DNA of 64,000 bases from Brachybacterium avium (GTDB taxonomy: Bacteria; Actinomycetota; Actinomycetes; Actinomycetales; Dermabacteraceae), in assembly GCF_002216795.1 (NCBI RefSeq), contig NZ_CP022316.1:1426001-1490000 (forward strand), in the 5' to 3' direction. Numbering within the stretch: position 1 is the first letter of the stretch; the number at the start of each line of letters is the position of its first letter. Positions 1 through 9,226 of this stretch are shown piece after piece. Made by a program: the position numbers and the translations under genes. Under the pieces are notes generated by a model. The model searched no databases. It was not told the DNA's origin and saw only the letters and a program-made list of their open reading frames with translations.

Positions 1-1878
1 GACGTCTGAGAGGATCACGCAGCGCCCGGTGGAGAAGGCCTCGAAGGGCTTCAACGGCGTCACGAGGTCCGCTACCCGCGATTTCTTCCGGGGAACCACG
101 AAAAGATCGATGAGACCGTAGTAACGGAGCACGTCCTCATGCGGCACGCGCCCGGTGAAGTAGACGTTCTCAATGCCGTGACGCTCCACATGCTGTTTGA
201 GCGTCTCGAGATAGTCTCCATCACCCACCAGCAGCAGGCAGAGCGGCGTGCTCGACTGCGCTGCAGCGAGGTGATACCCGTCGATGAGCGTGTCGATGCC
301 CTCGTACTCGACGATCGAGGAGATGTAGCCGACCACCACGGCGCCCTCGGGGAGACCGATCTCGGTTGCCAGAGCCCTGTCGGCCTCCTGCACCGGGAAG
401 TTCGCGGAGTCGACCGCGTTGGGCACGATCGACACATTATCGGCGCCGATGCCTCCGTGTGACGAGTCGAGGATGTGATCGCGCATCACCTCGGCAAGGG
501 TGAAGACGTGATCGGGCAGCAGGCGAGCGACCTCCTCCGCATGCTTGCGAAGACGGTACGCCGCAGGCATGCCGTACATGCTGAAGATCGTCGCGGCGTC
601 CTCTTTCCACCCGTTCGCGACGATCGTGCGGGAGAGCCAGGACTCCTCCCAGAACCCACGCGATTCGTAGATCGTCGGAATCCCGTACTTCCGGCCCACC
701 GCACTCACGATGAGCGCATTGAAGAAGTCCGACTGCGCGTGCAGCACGCTCGGTCGCACCCGCTGCACGAGCTCGGCGAGGCCGAGCATGTTCATGCGGA
801 GCCAGTCGTCGACGAGCATTTCGTTGCGTGCGGGGCCCGGCAGGAGGAAGGTGTCGATCCCCTGGTGCGTGTAGTGCTCGATCCCGTCGACGTCATGCTC
901 GGTGATGCCGGCTTGGCCGACGATCGCTACCGGCAGGCCGCGGCGCGCCTGCGCAACTGCGGTGTACTGCGTGCGGAGCGTGTACCCCGTCTGCGTCTCG
1001 GGCAGCACGCGCCCGACCATGTGGAGGATCGGCCCTTCAGGGTCGTAGGCGGTCCCGTCCTCGAGCTCGGCGGTGACGAGTGCGGGCTGGGAGAACAGTT
1101 GGATCTCGTGCTGGATCTTCGCCAGGGCACTGGCGTCCTTCTCCCGCCCGGACTTGCCCGCGATCGCTGAGATCACGTGCTCGGCGAGATCCCAATAGCC
1201 AGCCGACCTAAACTCTCGATAGATCCGACGAAGAGTGGTCAACGACTGTTTCTCGAGAACGGCGTATTCTTCGATGAGGGGGCGAGTCTGGAGATACTCG
1301 CCTCGCTTAATATAGTCAGCGAACAGCTGAGAGGCCTGTCCCTCGCTCAGGATGGAACGCGGATCTCGTCCAAGCTGGACTGCCGCCTCGAAGGTGGCTC
1401 GCATCGTGGTTCGAGCGGTGGCGCGGAGCGTTCTCAGATCTGTCTCGACAGGCTCGAGGAAATTGGCCGGAACTCGCGAGCGGAGAGTCCGGACATCCCT
1501 CTGCACAGAGAGGAGTCGCGCCTTCGCGAACTCGAGGTGGCCAGCGGCGTCCGCTACAGCGTCCTCGGCGGCCGCGAGACGTTCGTCGGTGGACTCGATG
1601 TGCTGCGCGACCCTCGTTTCGAGATTGTTGACCTGTGTCGCACCCCGGTCGTTCGCCGACGAGACACGCTCAGCGACGGTCAGAAGCGCCACACAGAGGC
1701 CGGCGATCAGAAGGGTCCCGAGCACACAGGCTACGAGCGCCGCAACCGCGGATCCTGTGGTGGCCGCCACGGCGAGCAGAGCCAGCACAAGAACCAGAAC
1801 CACAGCGCCTGAGATGACGAACCCACGTACTTTGCTTCTCATCGAACCTTCCCCGGACGTCGTCTTATCCTTCATCAT
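1..1878 (-). CDS. GT4-family glycosyltransferase with N-terminal membrane/coiled-coil region (3' end off window)
   Basis: Retaining GT-B glycosyltransferase, probably adding a sugar to the surface glycopolymer made by this cluster. The frame is open to the left edge, so the C-terminus is missing (626 codons visible). Residues about 18-68 hold two hydrophobic segments, followed by a helical, charged stretch (about 75-130) likely to be coiled coil. The catalytic part starts near residue 280 (ILHMVGRVLPETQTGY) and includes a VLHAQSDFFNAL stretch, an IVPNAVDSANF nucleotide-sugar loop and FTGRVPHEDVLRYY. It resembles the gene at 5019-6812 in layout, including the GY-L-T motif after the first strand. 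The start is uncertain: ATG at 1878 has GGGAG upstream, but the in-frame ATG at 1842 has a stronger GGGGAAGG ribosome site. It is last visible in a minus-strand operon, 20 bases after the epimerase gene. Polymer and sugar specificity cannot be read from the sequence. Confidence 0.85.
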   Translation of the reverse strand, partial: MMKDKTTSGEGSMRSKVRGFVISGAVVLVLVLALLAVAATTGSAVAALVACVLGTLLIAGLCVALLTVAERVSSANDRGATQVNNLETRVAQHIESTDERLAAAEDAVADAAGHLEFAKARLLSVQRDVRTLRSRVPANFLEPVETDLRTLRATARTTMRATFEAAVQLGRDPRSILSEGQASQLFADYIKRGEYLQTRPLIEEYAVLEKQSLTTLRRIYREFRSAGYWDLAEHVISAIAGKSGREKDASALAKIQHEIQLFSQPALVTAELEDGTAYDPEGPILHMVGRVLPETQTGYTLRTQYTAVAQARRGLPVAIVGQAGITEHDVDGIEHYTHQGIDTFLLPGPARNEMLVDDWLRMNMLGLAELVQRVRPSVLHAQSDFFNALIVSAVGRKYGIPTIYESRGFWEESWLSRTIVANGWKEDAATIFSMYGMPAAYRLRKHAEEVARLLPDHVFTLAEVMRDHILDSSHGGIGADNVSIVPNAVDSANFPVQEADRALATEIGLPEGAVVVGYISSIVEYEGIDTLIDGYHLAAAQSSTPLCLLLVGDGDYLETLKQHVERHGIENVYFTGRVPHEDVLRYYGLIDLFVVPRKKSRVADLVTPLKPFEAFSTGRCVILSDV

Positions 1879-1898
1879 GTCTCAGAACTCCCGGCGGG

Positions 1899-3071
1899 TC
1901 AGGCCGGCTCCCCGACGAAATCCTCGGGCTGCTTTGCGCCGTCGAACTTCCAGCGGATCGCCTCGATGGTTCTGCGCGCAGCGTCTCCATCGCCGTACGG
2001 GTTCACCGCATTCGCCATCGCGCCGTAGGCCTCCCGGGAATCGAGGAGCAACGACACTTCATCGATGAGGCGCTGGCGGCGGGTGCCGATGAGCTTCACG
2101 GTGCCGGCCACCACTGCTTCCGGTCGTTCAGTGTTCTCGCGCATCACGAGCACCGGCTTACCGAGGCTCGGGGCCTCCTCCTGCACCCCGCCAGAGTCGG
2201 TGAGCACGATGTCGGCGAGGCTGAGCGCGCGGGTGAACTGCGCGTAGGCGAGCGGCTCGATGAGCAAGACGTTCCCGAGATTCTCGACCGCAGGAGCGAT
2301 CGCAGAGCGGACCTTCGGATTCTTGTGGATCGGAAAGACGATAGTCAGAGCCGGGTACTTCCGGGCCAGATCGGCAACTGCATTGCCGATGTCCTCCATG
2401 GCAGAACCCAGGTTCTCCCGGCGGTGCGCGGTGACCAGGAGGATCTTGTCCACACCGCCGTCCGCCTTCGCCTGCTGCAGCGCTTGAAGGCGCGGATCGT
2501 CGAAGGGCACCTCGAGGTGGGAGGTGGCGAAGAGGAGCGTGTCGATCACGCTGTTGCCCGTGACGACGATGTCGTTCTCGCTGATGTCCTCCCGGGTCAG
2601 ATTCGCCTTGCTGGTCGACGTGGGCGCCAGGTGAAGAGCCGCAATCTGGCTGGTGAGCTTACGGTTCGCCTCCTCGGGAAAGGGCGAGTTGATATCGCCC
2701 GAGCGCAGTCCTGCTTCGAGATGGATGACCGGGATCTGGCGGTTGAAGGCCGCCACGGCGGCGCCCATGACCGTCGACGTGTCGCCCTGGACGAGCACCG
2801 CATCGGGCTTCTCCTGCTCCAGGGCCGCGTCGACCCCGGAGATCACCTTCGCGACGATGCCGTTGAGGCTCTGCCCCGCGCTCATGATGTTCAGATCATG
2901 ATCGGGGACGATCCCGAACATCATGTTGACCTGATCCAGCATCTCGCGGTGCTGGCCGGTGACCACGATGGTGTTCACCAGATCATGTGACTTCTCGATC
3001 GCCTTGATAATTGGGGCGACCTTGATCGCCTCGGGTCGGGTGCCGTAGATCGTCATGACGTTCTTGGGCAT
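1899..3071 (-). CDS. wecB: UDP-N-acetylglucosamine 2-epimerase (non-hydrolysing)
   Basis: Cytosolic enzyme interconverting UDP-GlcNAc and UDP-ManNAc, which supplies ManNAc or ManNAcA for teichoic-acid-like or capsular polymers. The 390-residue product has the usual family length. It begins with the diagnostic MTIYGTRPEAIKVAPII segment and carries VVTGQHREML, the VQGDTST loop, HLEAGLRSG, the VTAHRREN motif and the DSGGVQEEAP signature near the C-terminus. The ATG at 3071 was chosen because AAGGAG lies just upstream and the family N-terminus begins there; the reading frame stays open further upstream but is not homologous. It lies between the ABC exporter ATPase and a glycosyltransferase on the same strand, consistent with one operon for a ManNAc-containing surface polymer. 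Confidence 0.95.
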   Translation of the reverse strand: MPKNVMTIYGTRPEAIKVAPIIKAIEKSHDLVNTIVVTGQHREMLDQVNMMFGIVPDHDLNIMSAGQSLNGIVAKVISGVDAALEQEKPDAVLVQGDTSTVMGAAVAAFNRQIPVIHLEAGLRSGDINSPFPEEANRKLTSQIAALHLAPTSTSKANLTREDISENDIVVTGNSVIDTLLFATSHLEVPFDDPRLQALQQAKADGGVDKILLVTAHRRENLGSAMEDIGNAVADLARKYPALTIVFPIHKNPKVRSAIAPAVENLGNVLLIEPLAYAQFTRALSLADIVLTDSGGVQEEAPSLGKPVLVMRENTERPEAVVAGTVKLIGTRRQRLIDEVSLLLDSREAYGAMANAVNPYGDGDAARRTIEAIRWKFDGAKQPEDFVGEPA

Positions 3072-3117
3072 TGTCGGCTCCTTGGAGTAGGGGGGGGAGG
3101 GGCCAGGGTGCTGCGTG

Positions 3118-4143
3118 TCAGGCTGTCTGGTCCGGGTGGACGTTCGGAGGGAAGGTCTTGCGGGGTGGGTGACGGGATCGGTCGAAGACGCGGCTGAACG
3201 GATCGGGCTCGAAGTCGAGCGTCTCGGGGCGAGTGCCGGCCGGGGCCGGTCCCGGATCCTCGCCGGAGGCGGGGAAGAGCTGCTCCGAGCGACGCTGTTC
3301 AGCACCTTCTTCGATCGCATCGCGGAGCAGCCCTGCGGCCTTCTCCTCCTCGCCCTGGGCGAGGTTGTGGGCGAACCATCGGTACTTGCGGGCCACCTCC
3401 ACGGCGTCGCCGTCGAGCACCACCTGCCCGCGTTCCATCCAGATGGCGCGGGAGCACATGGTCTCGATCGTCTGGGCCGCGTGGTTGACCAGGAAGACGG
3501 TGCCGGCTCGCTCGAGCATGGAGTCCGTCGCCTTCTTCGAGCGTTCGGCGAAGGTGGCATCGCCGGTGGAGAGCGCCTCGTCGATCATCAGGATCGACGG
3601 ATCCGCCGCAAGGGAGATCGCGAACTTCAGTCGCGATCCCATGCCGGAGGAGTACGTGCGCATCGGAAGATCGATCGCGTCCCCCAATGCGGAGAGCTCC
3701 ACGACGTCATCGAACACCTCCTCGGCCTGCTGCGGACTGAGGCCCATGGCGAGGGCCCCGAGCGTGATGTTCTGCGCGCCCGTGAGGTCCGGGATCAGCG
3801 CGGCATTGACGCCGAGGAGCATCGGGGCCGCTGACGTCATCACCGTGCCGGAGCTGGGCGGCTCGAGCCCGGCGAGGACCCGCAGCAGCGTCGACTTCCC
3901 CGAGCCGTTGCGCCCGATAATGCCGATGAACTCACCGGAGCGCGCGGTGAGGGAGATTCCGCGCAGCGCGCCGACTGAGACCTTCCGCTTGCCGCGGAGT
4001 TTGCCGGCCAGACCTTTCCGAGGCGTACGTTCTGTTCGCACCACCTTGTACCGCACCCTCAGGTTCTCGGCCACGACGGTCAGCGGCGACTCCTCCGGAG
4101 CGACCCAGCGTTCGGTCTCTTCGCTCTCAGCGCTGTTCGGCAC
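3118..4143 (-). CDS. ABC exporter ATP-binding subunit, polysaccharide/teichoic acid type (TagH/Wzt-like)
   Basis: ATPase that powers export of a lipid-linked glycopolymer through the permease encoded just upstream. Visible motifs are Walker A GRNGSGKST near residue 77, the signature YSSGMGSRL and Walker B ILMIDEAL. The GMG-type signature and the phrase STGDATF are typical of the Wzt/TagH branch of ABC ATPases rather than importers. At 341 residues it is longer than a bare nucleotide-binding domain (about 250). The extra C-terminal 70 residues are rich in Glu, Pro and Arg and do not look like the carbohydrate-binding domain of O-antigen Wzt. The gene starts inside the end of the permease gene (17-base overlap), so translation is coupled. 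Confidence 0.9.
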   Translation of the reverse strand: MPNSAESEETERWVAPEESPLTVVAENLRVRYKVVRTERTPRKGLAGKLRGKRKVSVGALRGISLTARSGEFIGIIGRNGSGKSTLLRVLAGLEPPSSGTVMTSAAPMLLGVNAALIPDLTGAQNITLGALAMGLSPQQAEEVFDDVVELSALGDAIDLPMRTYSSGMGSRLKFAISLAADPSILMIDEALSTGDATFAERSKKATDSMLERAGTVFLVNHAAQTIETMCSRAIWMERGQVVLDGDAVEVARKYRWFAHNLAQGEEEKAAGLLRDAIEEGAEQRRSEQLFPASGEDPGPAPAGTRPETLDFEPDPFSRVFDRSRHPPRKTFPPNVHPDQTA

Positions 4144-5026
4144 CGTAGGTCTCCTCTCCCTGCCAGAAGAACAGCAGTCCGAAGAGAGTCAGGCCTATTG
4201 CCCAGGCCCCGAGGATCATCCAGTGCTCGAGCGCGGGCACGGTGCCGTCCATGAGCACCTCTCGATACATCGCCAGCATGTGATAGATCGGGTTGGCCTG
4301 GATGAGTGTTGCGATAAGCGGGTTGTTCTCGACGAACCTGTCGATCGGGAAGATCACACCGGAGCCGTACATGAACAGGCGTCCGGTCAGCGCCATGAAG
4401 TTGGACGTGTCCGGGAAGATAAAGCCGATCCGTGCCAGGACGAGCGAGATCCCGAGGTTCAGGAAGAACTGGAACGCGAAGATGACTGGCACCAGCAGCC
4501 ACGTGAACTCGGGGAACTCGTGATACGGCACCACGACGATCATGACGACCACGGTGATGGTCGTGTACACCATCTGCATCGACTCGCGAAGCTGGGCCGA
4601 CACCGCCAGCGCAGCCCGAGGGAACACGAATGCCCTGATCATCGCTCTGTTCGAGGAGAGAAGTCCGGGACTGGAGGTGATCGCGCGCATCGTGGAGCGG
4701 AACATCAGGACGCCGATGATGATGAAGGCCGGGAAGTTCTCCATTCCGCGGTCGACCCCGAGGATCACCGCGAAGATGACGTAGTACATCGCCGCTTCCA
4801 GCATCGGCCGCAACACCAGCCAGAACCTGCCCAGCAGATTCCGGCTGTTCGAGGTCGCTACCCGATGCCCGGCATCCATCCAGATGAAATGGCGCCGTTC
4901 CCAGATCGCGCCGAGATACTCTGCAAGCGACGGACGCACGCCGGTCGGTGTGAGCCCGGACGGATCCAGCCCACGGTCACGGAGCGCCTGCACCAGGGTG
5001 GCCGTCGCCTTCGCTTCCTCAGCCAC
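4127..5026 (-). CDS. ABC-2 type polysaccharide/teichoic acid export permease (TagG/Wzm-like)
   Basis: Integral membrane half of the glycopolymer exporter, about six hydrophobic segments in 299 residues, a usual length. The N-terminal part has RNLLGRFWLVLRPMLEAAMYYVIF, typical of the ABC-2 membrane domain, and a later GVIFPIDRFVENNPLIATLIQANPIY segment matches the conserved region of TagG/Wzm proteins. I chose the GTG at 5026, preceded by GGGGGAG at a good spacing; the frame is open further upstream but that part overlaps the glycosyltransferase gene and has no permease character. It overlaps that gene by 8 bases and the ATPase gene by 17 bases, so all three are translationally coupled. Confidence 0.9.
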   Translation of the reverse strand: MAEEAKATATLVQALRDRGLDPSGLTPTGVRPSLAEYLGAIWERRHFIWMDAGHRVATSNSRNLLGRFWLVLRPMLEAAMYYVIFAVILGVDRGMENFPAFIIIGVLMFRSTMRAITSSPGLLSSNRAMIRAFVFPRAALAVSAQLRESMQMVYTTITVVVMIVVVPYHEFPEFTWLLVPVIFAFQFFLNLGISLVLARIGFIFPDTSNFMALTGRLFMYGSGVIFPIDRFVENNPLIATLIQANPIYHMLAMYREVLMDGTVPALEHWMILGAWAIGLTLFGLLFFWQGEETYGAEQR

Positions 5027-6812
5027 GTGCGCTCTCCCCCTGTGTGATGACATCGGCATACATCGCCCTGTAGCGGCGAACCAGCGCCGGCCACGTGCGC
5101 TCCGCCGCCGCTCCGAGGCCCTGTTCGACCAGCGCGCTCGCGCGCGAGGGATCCGCGGCCAGAGCTTGGATCGCCCTGGCCAGTTCCTCGACTGACCCGG
5201 CCTCGTGCGTGAGAGCGCACAGCACACCGTCCGCCCGAGTGGCGGTCTCCCGCAGAGCCGGAAGATCCGAGATGATCACTGGCCGGCGCAGTGCCATCGC
5301 CTCGATCGGTTTCTGCGGTGTCACTGTACGCGCTACGTCCACGTCAAGACGAGGAACCGCGACGACGTCCAGTGCCTGCACCCAGTCGGGCGCGATGTGC
5401 CGAGACACCCTTCCCGGCATGATCACCCGGTCTGCAATGCCGAGTTCCTCGGCAAGGGCGCGGAGGCTGGGTGCGGCCTCGCCGTCCCCGGCGATCATCA
5501 CGCGCAGCCGTTCGCGCAGCTCTGAGGGCACGGACGGATCGCCGAGGAGCTGGGCGACCGCACGCAGTAGCACATCCAGCCCCTCGTACTCGACGAGCGC
5601 GCTGACCGCGCCGACGAGGAACGCGCCCTCCTCGACGATCCCGAGCGCCGAGCGCGCCTCGGCCGGGGTCCGGCGACGGGCCAGCAGCGCTTCCTCGACG
5701 CCGTTGGGCACCACGGTGACCGCGCGGCCGAGGACTTCCCGGCCCATGAGCTCCGTCCTCATCAGGTCGCTCAGGGTGACGACCGCACTCGCGGAGGCGG
5801 CCAGCGCCCCCTCGCGCGCTGCGACCAACCGCACCTTCTCCGAGGTCAGCGCCTCCTGTCGGCTCTGCGGCGAGGTGTGCAGCGCGATCCAGGTCTTCTC
5901 CATCATTCCGCGGACCTCGAACACCCAGGGGATGCCCGTCGCCGTGGAGACCGCCTGCGCGACCAAGGCGTTGTAATAGTTCGTGGTGGCGTGGAGGACA
6001 TGGGGGCGGAACTCCTCCACGAGCTCCAGTGCCCGTGCGACCTGCTCTTCCAGGCGGCCTTCCTGTGTCAGTGGCAGCCATGCGGGCAGTGTCCGCACGT
6101 AGCGGATGCCATCGATGGTGTCCTCGTCCGCAGCGGTGGGCACCCCCACCATGACCGGGTACCCGGTCCGTGTCAGCGCGACGGACTCGATGCCCTGGTC
6201 TCGCAGTGCCGTGAGGATTCGATGGGTCCGCAACGAGTACCCGGACTGCGTGTGCGGCAGGGAGTTCGTCAGGAGATGGAGGACACGAAGCTTTTCGCCC
6301 TCCGCTGGGATCGCTGCGGACCAGGCCCCGCGCGGCACGGGCAAGCGGTAGTCCGGACGCAGCAACCTGAGCTCGCTCTGCAGACGCTGTGCGTACCACG
6401 TGTCTCCGCGGTCGGCGGAGTGCAGAATACGCAGCGCATGCGACAGATTCCCGCGCGCCCACGCCGCGCGGGCGCGGGTATGCGGGGGTGAGGTCTTGGC
6501 CAGCAGCTCATAGCGACCGAGCAGCACCGCCACCTCACCTCCCATCCGGGATCCGGAGTGCGACGCCTTCGCCACCTCGCGGTGGGCTGAGGGCTCATCT
6601 CCCGCCATGAAGGCTCCGAGCGCGGCCGCACCGGCGGCGCGGGGTAGCTTTCCTGCGACGGTATGCAGGACCTCACCCGCTACCACTCGAGTCCGGAACG
6701 GAAGCCGACGACTCACCTGCACGACGAGAAGGGCAGGATCGTCCATGAGATGCTGGGCGGCGGATTGCAGGAGGAGGCACGCATTGCGCACGACATGGCG
6801 TCGGCTCGGCAC
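5019..6812 (-). CDS. GT4-family glycosyltransferase with long N-terminal extension
   Basis: First visible gene of the surface-polymer operon, 597 residues. The N-terminal 180 residues are not catalytic: an Arg-rich start and alpha-helical, Ala-rich sequence of unknown role. The GT-B fold begins around residue 175 with LHLLTNSLPHTQSGYSLRT. Donor-site elements include VTVVPNGVEEALL, AVSALVEYEGLDVLL, MPGRVSRHIAPDWVQALDVVAVPR and the E-containing QKPIEAMALRRPVIISD segment, which is the EX7E region of GT4 enzymes. The start codon is GTG at 6812, immediately after AAGGAGG. The layout closely parallels the glycosyltransferase at 1-1878, suggesting the two arose by duplication and add successive sugars. 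Substrate is not predictable here. Confidence 0.9.
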   Translation of the reverse strand: MPSRRHVVRNACLLLQSAAQHLMDDPALLVVQVSRRLPFRTRVVAGEVLHTVAGKLPRAAGAAALGAFMAGDEPSAHREVAKASHSGSRMGGEVAVLLGRYELLAKTSPPHTRARAAWARGNLSHALRILHSADRGDTWYAQRLQSELRLLRPDYRLPVPRGAWSAAIPAEGEKLRVLHLLTNSLPHTQSGYSLRTHRILTALRDQGIESVALTRTGYPVMVGVPTAADEDTIDGIRYVRTLPAWLPLTQEGRLEEQVARALELVEEFRPHVLHATTNYYNALVAQAVSTATGIPWVFEVRGMMEKTWIALHTSPQSRQEALTSEKVRLVAAREGALAASASAVVTLSDLMRTELMGREVLGRAVTVVPNGVEEALLARRRTPAEARSALGIVEEGAFLVGAVSALVEYEGLDVLLRAVAQLLGDPSVPSELRERLRVMIAGDGEAAPSLRALAEELGIADRVIMPGRVSRHIAPDWVQALDVVAVPRLDVDVARTVTPQKPIEAMALRRPVIISDLPALRETATRADGVLCALTHEAGSVEELARAIQALAADPSRASALVEQGLGAAAERTWPALVRRYRAMYADVITQGESARG

Positions 6813-7049
6813 GATCCTCCTTCAGCTGGCGCCCGTCGGTGAGGGCGTAGCGAAATCTTACTCATTGGATTCACCGACGATTCGATGAAGCCGAGCTGGA
6901 TGCCGATTCGACACCTCGTCGGAACCTGCGCCGTGACTCCACTCACGTGCAGGCTGAGCGCGCACGCTCGCACTGTGGGCCGTGAGTGCACTCGAAGGTC
7001 CCGCTCACGCCGGGTCTGCTCAGGCGGGCCCCGGGTCTGACGCGAAAAA
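6813..7049. other. Intergenic region upstream of the glycopolymer operon
   Basis: No convincing gene on either strand. It must hold the minus-strand promoter of the glycosyltransferase at 5019-6812. The segment is less GC-rich than its surroundings around 6850-6900. To the right it borders the duplicated Ltp upstream region, which starts near 7050 with the inverted repeat GGTCAC-N6-GTGACC at 7059-7076. Confidence 0.5.
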
Positions 7050-7722
7050 TTTGCCACCGGTCACCCAAAAGTGACCAATTCGAGCATCAATTGTCCGACC
7101 GGCCGTCGATGATAGAACTACTCGGCACTCCTGCTCACGACGGGAGCGTCGGCGCCCGATCACCACGGTATCGCTCAGCGATGAAGCAGAGTATGCGCTG
7201 CGGCGACTCTGGCCCATTCCTTCCTTCGGGCCCATGCATCGGAACCTCTGAATCGGGAGCAACCTGCGACCCCATAGATCCGCAGGCGCAGATCCAGCCC
7301 CCGTACGACCCCTCGTCCCACAGCCCCAGGGCGCCCGGCGCCATGCCGGGACAGCCCGCACCCGCCACGCCGAAGAAGGGCGGCAACGGCAGGTTCATCG
7401 CTCTGGGCTGCGGCATCCTCGCACTGATCTTCGTCCTCGTCATCGGCGCGTGCACCGTGCTGATCGCCAGCAGCGGAGACGACCCCGAGGGCGTCGCCCC
7501 GGAGACGACCGCCACCGAGACGGAGGAGGCTACCACCGAGGAAGACCCTGCAGAGGACTCTGACGTGCCAGCCGATGACAGGACGGCGCTGACGTCCGCG
7601 GAGACCTACTCCGAGAGGATGAACCTGTCCAAGCAGGGCATCTTCAACCAGCTCACCTCCGACTACGGAGACCAATTCACCGAGCAGCAGGCCGGTACGC
7701 GATCGAGAACCTCAACGGCTGA
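7050..7722 (+). pseudogene. Decayed copy of the Ltp-repeat membrane protein gene with its upstream region
   Basis: The stretch 7269-7722 is a shortened paralogue of the gene at 11273-12112. It keeps the PPYDPSS N-terminus, the TPKKGG-GFIALGCGILAL membrane segment, an acidic Thr/Glu linker and a single Ltp repeat (SAETYSERMNLSKQGIFNQL...). Three lesions show on alignment: the GTG start of the intact gene is GCG here (near 7269), one base is missing from a C run just after it, and one base is missing near 7693 so that the closing YAIENLNG is read out of frame. Three-to-one loss of repeats also shortens it. The upstream 200 bases are related too (ATTGTCCGACCGG and GATAGAACTACTCG against matching blocks at 11075-11120). 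The two one-base losses could be sequencing errors; the lost start codon is harder to explain that way. Confidence 0.7.
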
Positions 7723-7747
7723 CGTTTCCGCTCACGCCCGCAGCGCT

Positions 7748-7790
7748 GAGCGAGGGGCTCACCGGATCCGTACCGCCGAGCCCCTTGCTC
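7748..7790. terminator. Terminator hairpin after the Ltp pseudogene
   Basis: A 13-bp stem pairs GAGCGAGGGGCTC with GAGCCCCTTGCTC (one G-U pair) around a 17-base loop. It occupies the same place and shares its core with the perfect hairpin after the intact Ltp gene at 12142, so it was duplicated along with the gene. It may also stop minus-strand transcription leaving the fucosidase gene, which ends at 7829. Confidence 0.75.
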
Positions 7791-7828
7791 ATGCCACGAG
7801 AACGATCGCGACCATCGATGCGTTCGCG

Positions 7829-9226
7829 TCAGAGTTCAACGGCCAGGCCCACCGCATGCGCGGTCGGCGACTCGGCCAGCATGACCGTGGGGTTGCTGTC
7901 GGCGTCGGCGCGGATCGCGAGCTCTTCCCCACCGAGCAGACGCGCTGTCTTCGCGCCGGCCGGGAGCGTGAGCGTCACGGCAGCGGACTCATCGCCGTCC
8001 GCACGGGAGCGCTCCCCGTGCGTCAGCGGCCCGTCCTGAAGCAGCGCGAAGGCGTACAGCGTCGAGTCCTTCCGGGTGTGGAACCACTCGAGCCCGCCGC
8101 CCGCGACCCCGGACACCTCCGACGCGCCGCGGGTGCCGTAGATGCCTTCCCCGCATACCTGCATCCAGCTGCCGAACTCCTCGAGCCGCTCTCGCACGGA
8201 GCTGGACATCCGCCCCTCGGCGTCGGGGCCGATGCCGATCAGGTAGTTGCCGCCGCGGGAGACGATCTTCAGCAGGTTCCCGAGGATCTCCTCGATGGGC
8301 TTGGCGGGATCGTCGCGCTCCAGGGAGCACCAGGACCGGGTCATGGTGATGCAGGATTCCCAGGGATGGCCGGGGTCGTCCTCGGGCAGGGTCTGCTCCG
8401 GGGTGCGGTAGTTCTCGTGGGGGCCGTGCACCTCACGGTCCACCACCAGGATGTCGGGCTGCAGCTCCCGGGCCCGATCCGCGATGCGGTCGATGTCGAT
8501 CGGTTCGACCGGCTCGCGCACCCATCCGGCGTCCAGCCACAGCACGTTCATCTTGCCGTAGCGGGTCAGCAGCTCGTCGATCTGGGCGTGGGTGAACTCC
8601 ACGAACTGCTCCCAGGCGCGGGGGCGCTCGGCGATGTCGAAGTTGTGGAAGCGATCGGTCACCGGCAGTGCGCGGTCCCAGTACCCGGGGTGGGCCCAGT
8701 CCGCTTTGGAAAAGTAGGCGCCGGTCTCCAGTCCTGCGCCCTGGAACGCCTCGACCGTCTCGCCGAAGATGTCGCGGCCCAGCGCGCTGTCCTCCGCGGT
8801 CGACTTCAGGTTCGAGTAGGCGGTGTCGTACATGGCGAAGCCGTCGTGGTGCTTGGTGGTGAACACCAGGTAGCGCATCCCTGCCTCGGCGCAGGAGCGG
8901 GCCCAGTCCTGCGGGTCGAACTCCTTGCCGTGGAAGGTGCGCCGCTGGTCGTAGTACCAGTCGTGGTACTCGGCGTCGGTCCCGGTGAAGTCGGCCGGCG
9001 GATCGGTGAAGTCACCCAGGCGCTCGCGGTGCAGGGACCAGGACCCGCCCTGTCCGATCGCGGAGTAGAGGCCCCAGTGGATGATCACGCCCACCTTGAG
9101 GTCCTGCCAGTGCTCGAGCGCGGCCAGCGTACGCGGAGCCTCGGGGCGGATATAGCCGGGGTCCGGGGAGCCGCCCAGGGCGCCGGCCGCCTCGAGGTTG
9201 TCGGCGGTGAAATCGTGTGCTGCCAT
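7829..9226 (-). CDS. Alpha-L-fucosidase, GH29 family
   Basis: Retaining glycosidase releasing L-fucose from fucosylated oligosaccharides. The 465-residue protein has no signal peptide, so it probably acts in the cytoplasm on imported sugars. GH29 features: KVGVIIHWGLYSAIGQGGSW near the N-terminus, the RYLVFTTKHHDGFAMYDT motif with its paired histidines, and MNVLWLDAGW, whose Asp is in the position of the catalytic nucleophile. The SRGGNYLIGIGPDAEG segment is also typical. The ATG overlaps the stop of the upstream permease remnant by one base (TGATG), so the two once formed part of a sugar-uptake operon. The rest of that operon is missing, so it is unclear how the gene is now expressed or fed with substrate. 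Confidence 0.93.
   Translation of the reverse strand: MAAHDFTADNLEAAGALGGSPDPGYIRPEAPRTLAALEHWQDLKVGVIIHWGLYSAIGQGGSWSLHRERLGDFTDPPADFTGTDAEYHDWYYDQRRTFHGKEFDPQDWARSCAEAGMRYLVFTTKHHDGFAMYDTAYSNLKSTAEDSALGRDIFGETVEAFQGAGLETGAYFSKADWAHPGYWDRALPVTDRFHNFDIAERPRAWEQFVEFTHAQIDELLTRYGKMNVLWLDAGWVREPVEPIDIDRIADRARELQPDILVVDREVHGPHENYRTPEQTLPEDDPGHPWESCITMTRSWCSLERDDPAKPIEEILGNLLKIVSRGGNYLIGIGPDAEGRMSSSVRERLEEFGSWMQVCGEGIYGTRGASEVSGVAGGGLEWFHTRKDSTLYAFALLQDGPLTHGERSRADGDESAAVTLTLPAGAKTARLLGGEELAIRADADSNPTVMLAESPTAHAVGLAVEL

Noticed and set aside
3233-5047. A plus-strand frame of about 600 codons opposite the ABC exporter genes
   Set aside because: Both minus-strand genes there have complete ABC motifs and ribosome sites. 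The plus frame is Arg/Ser/His-rich without motifs.
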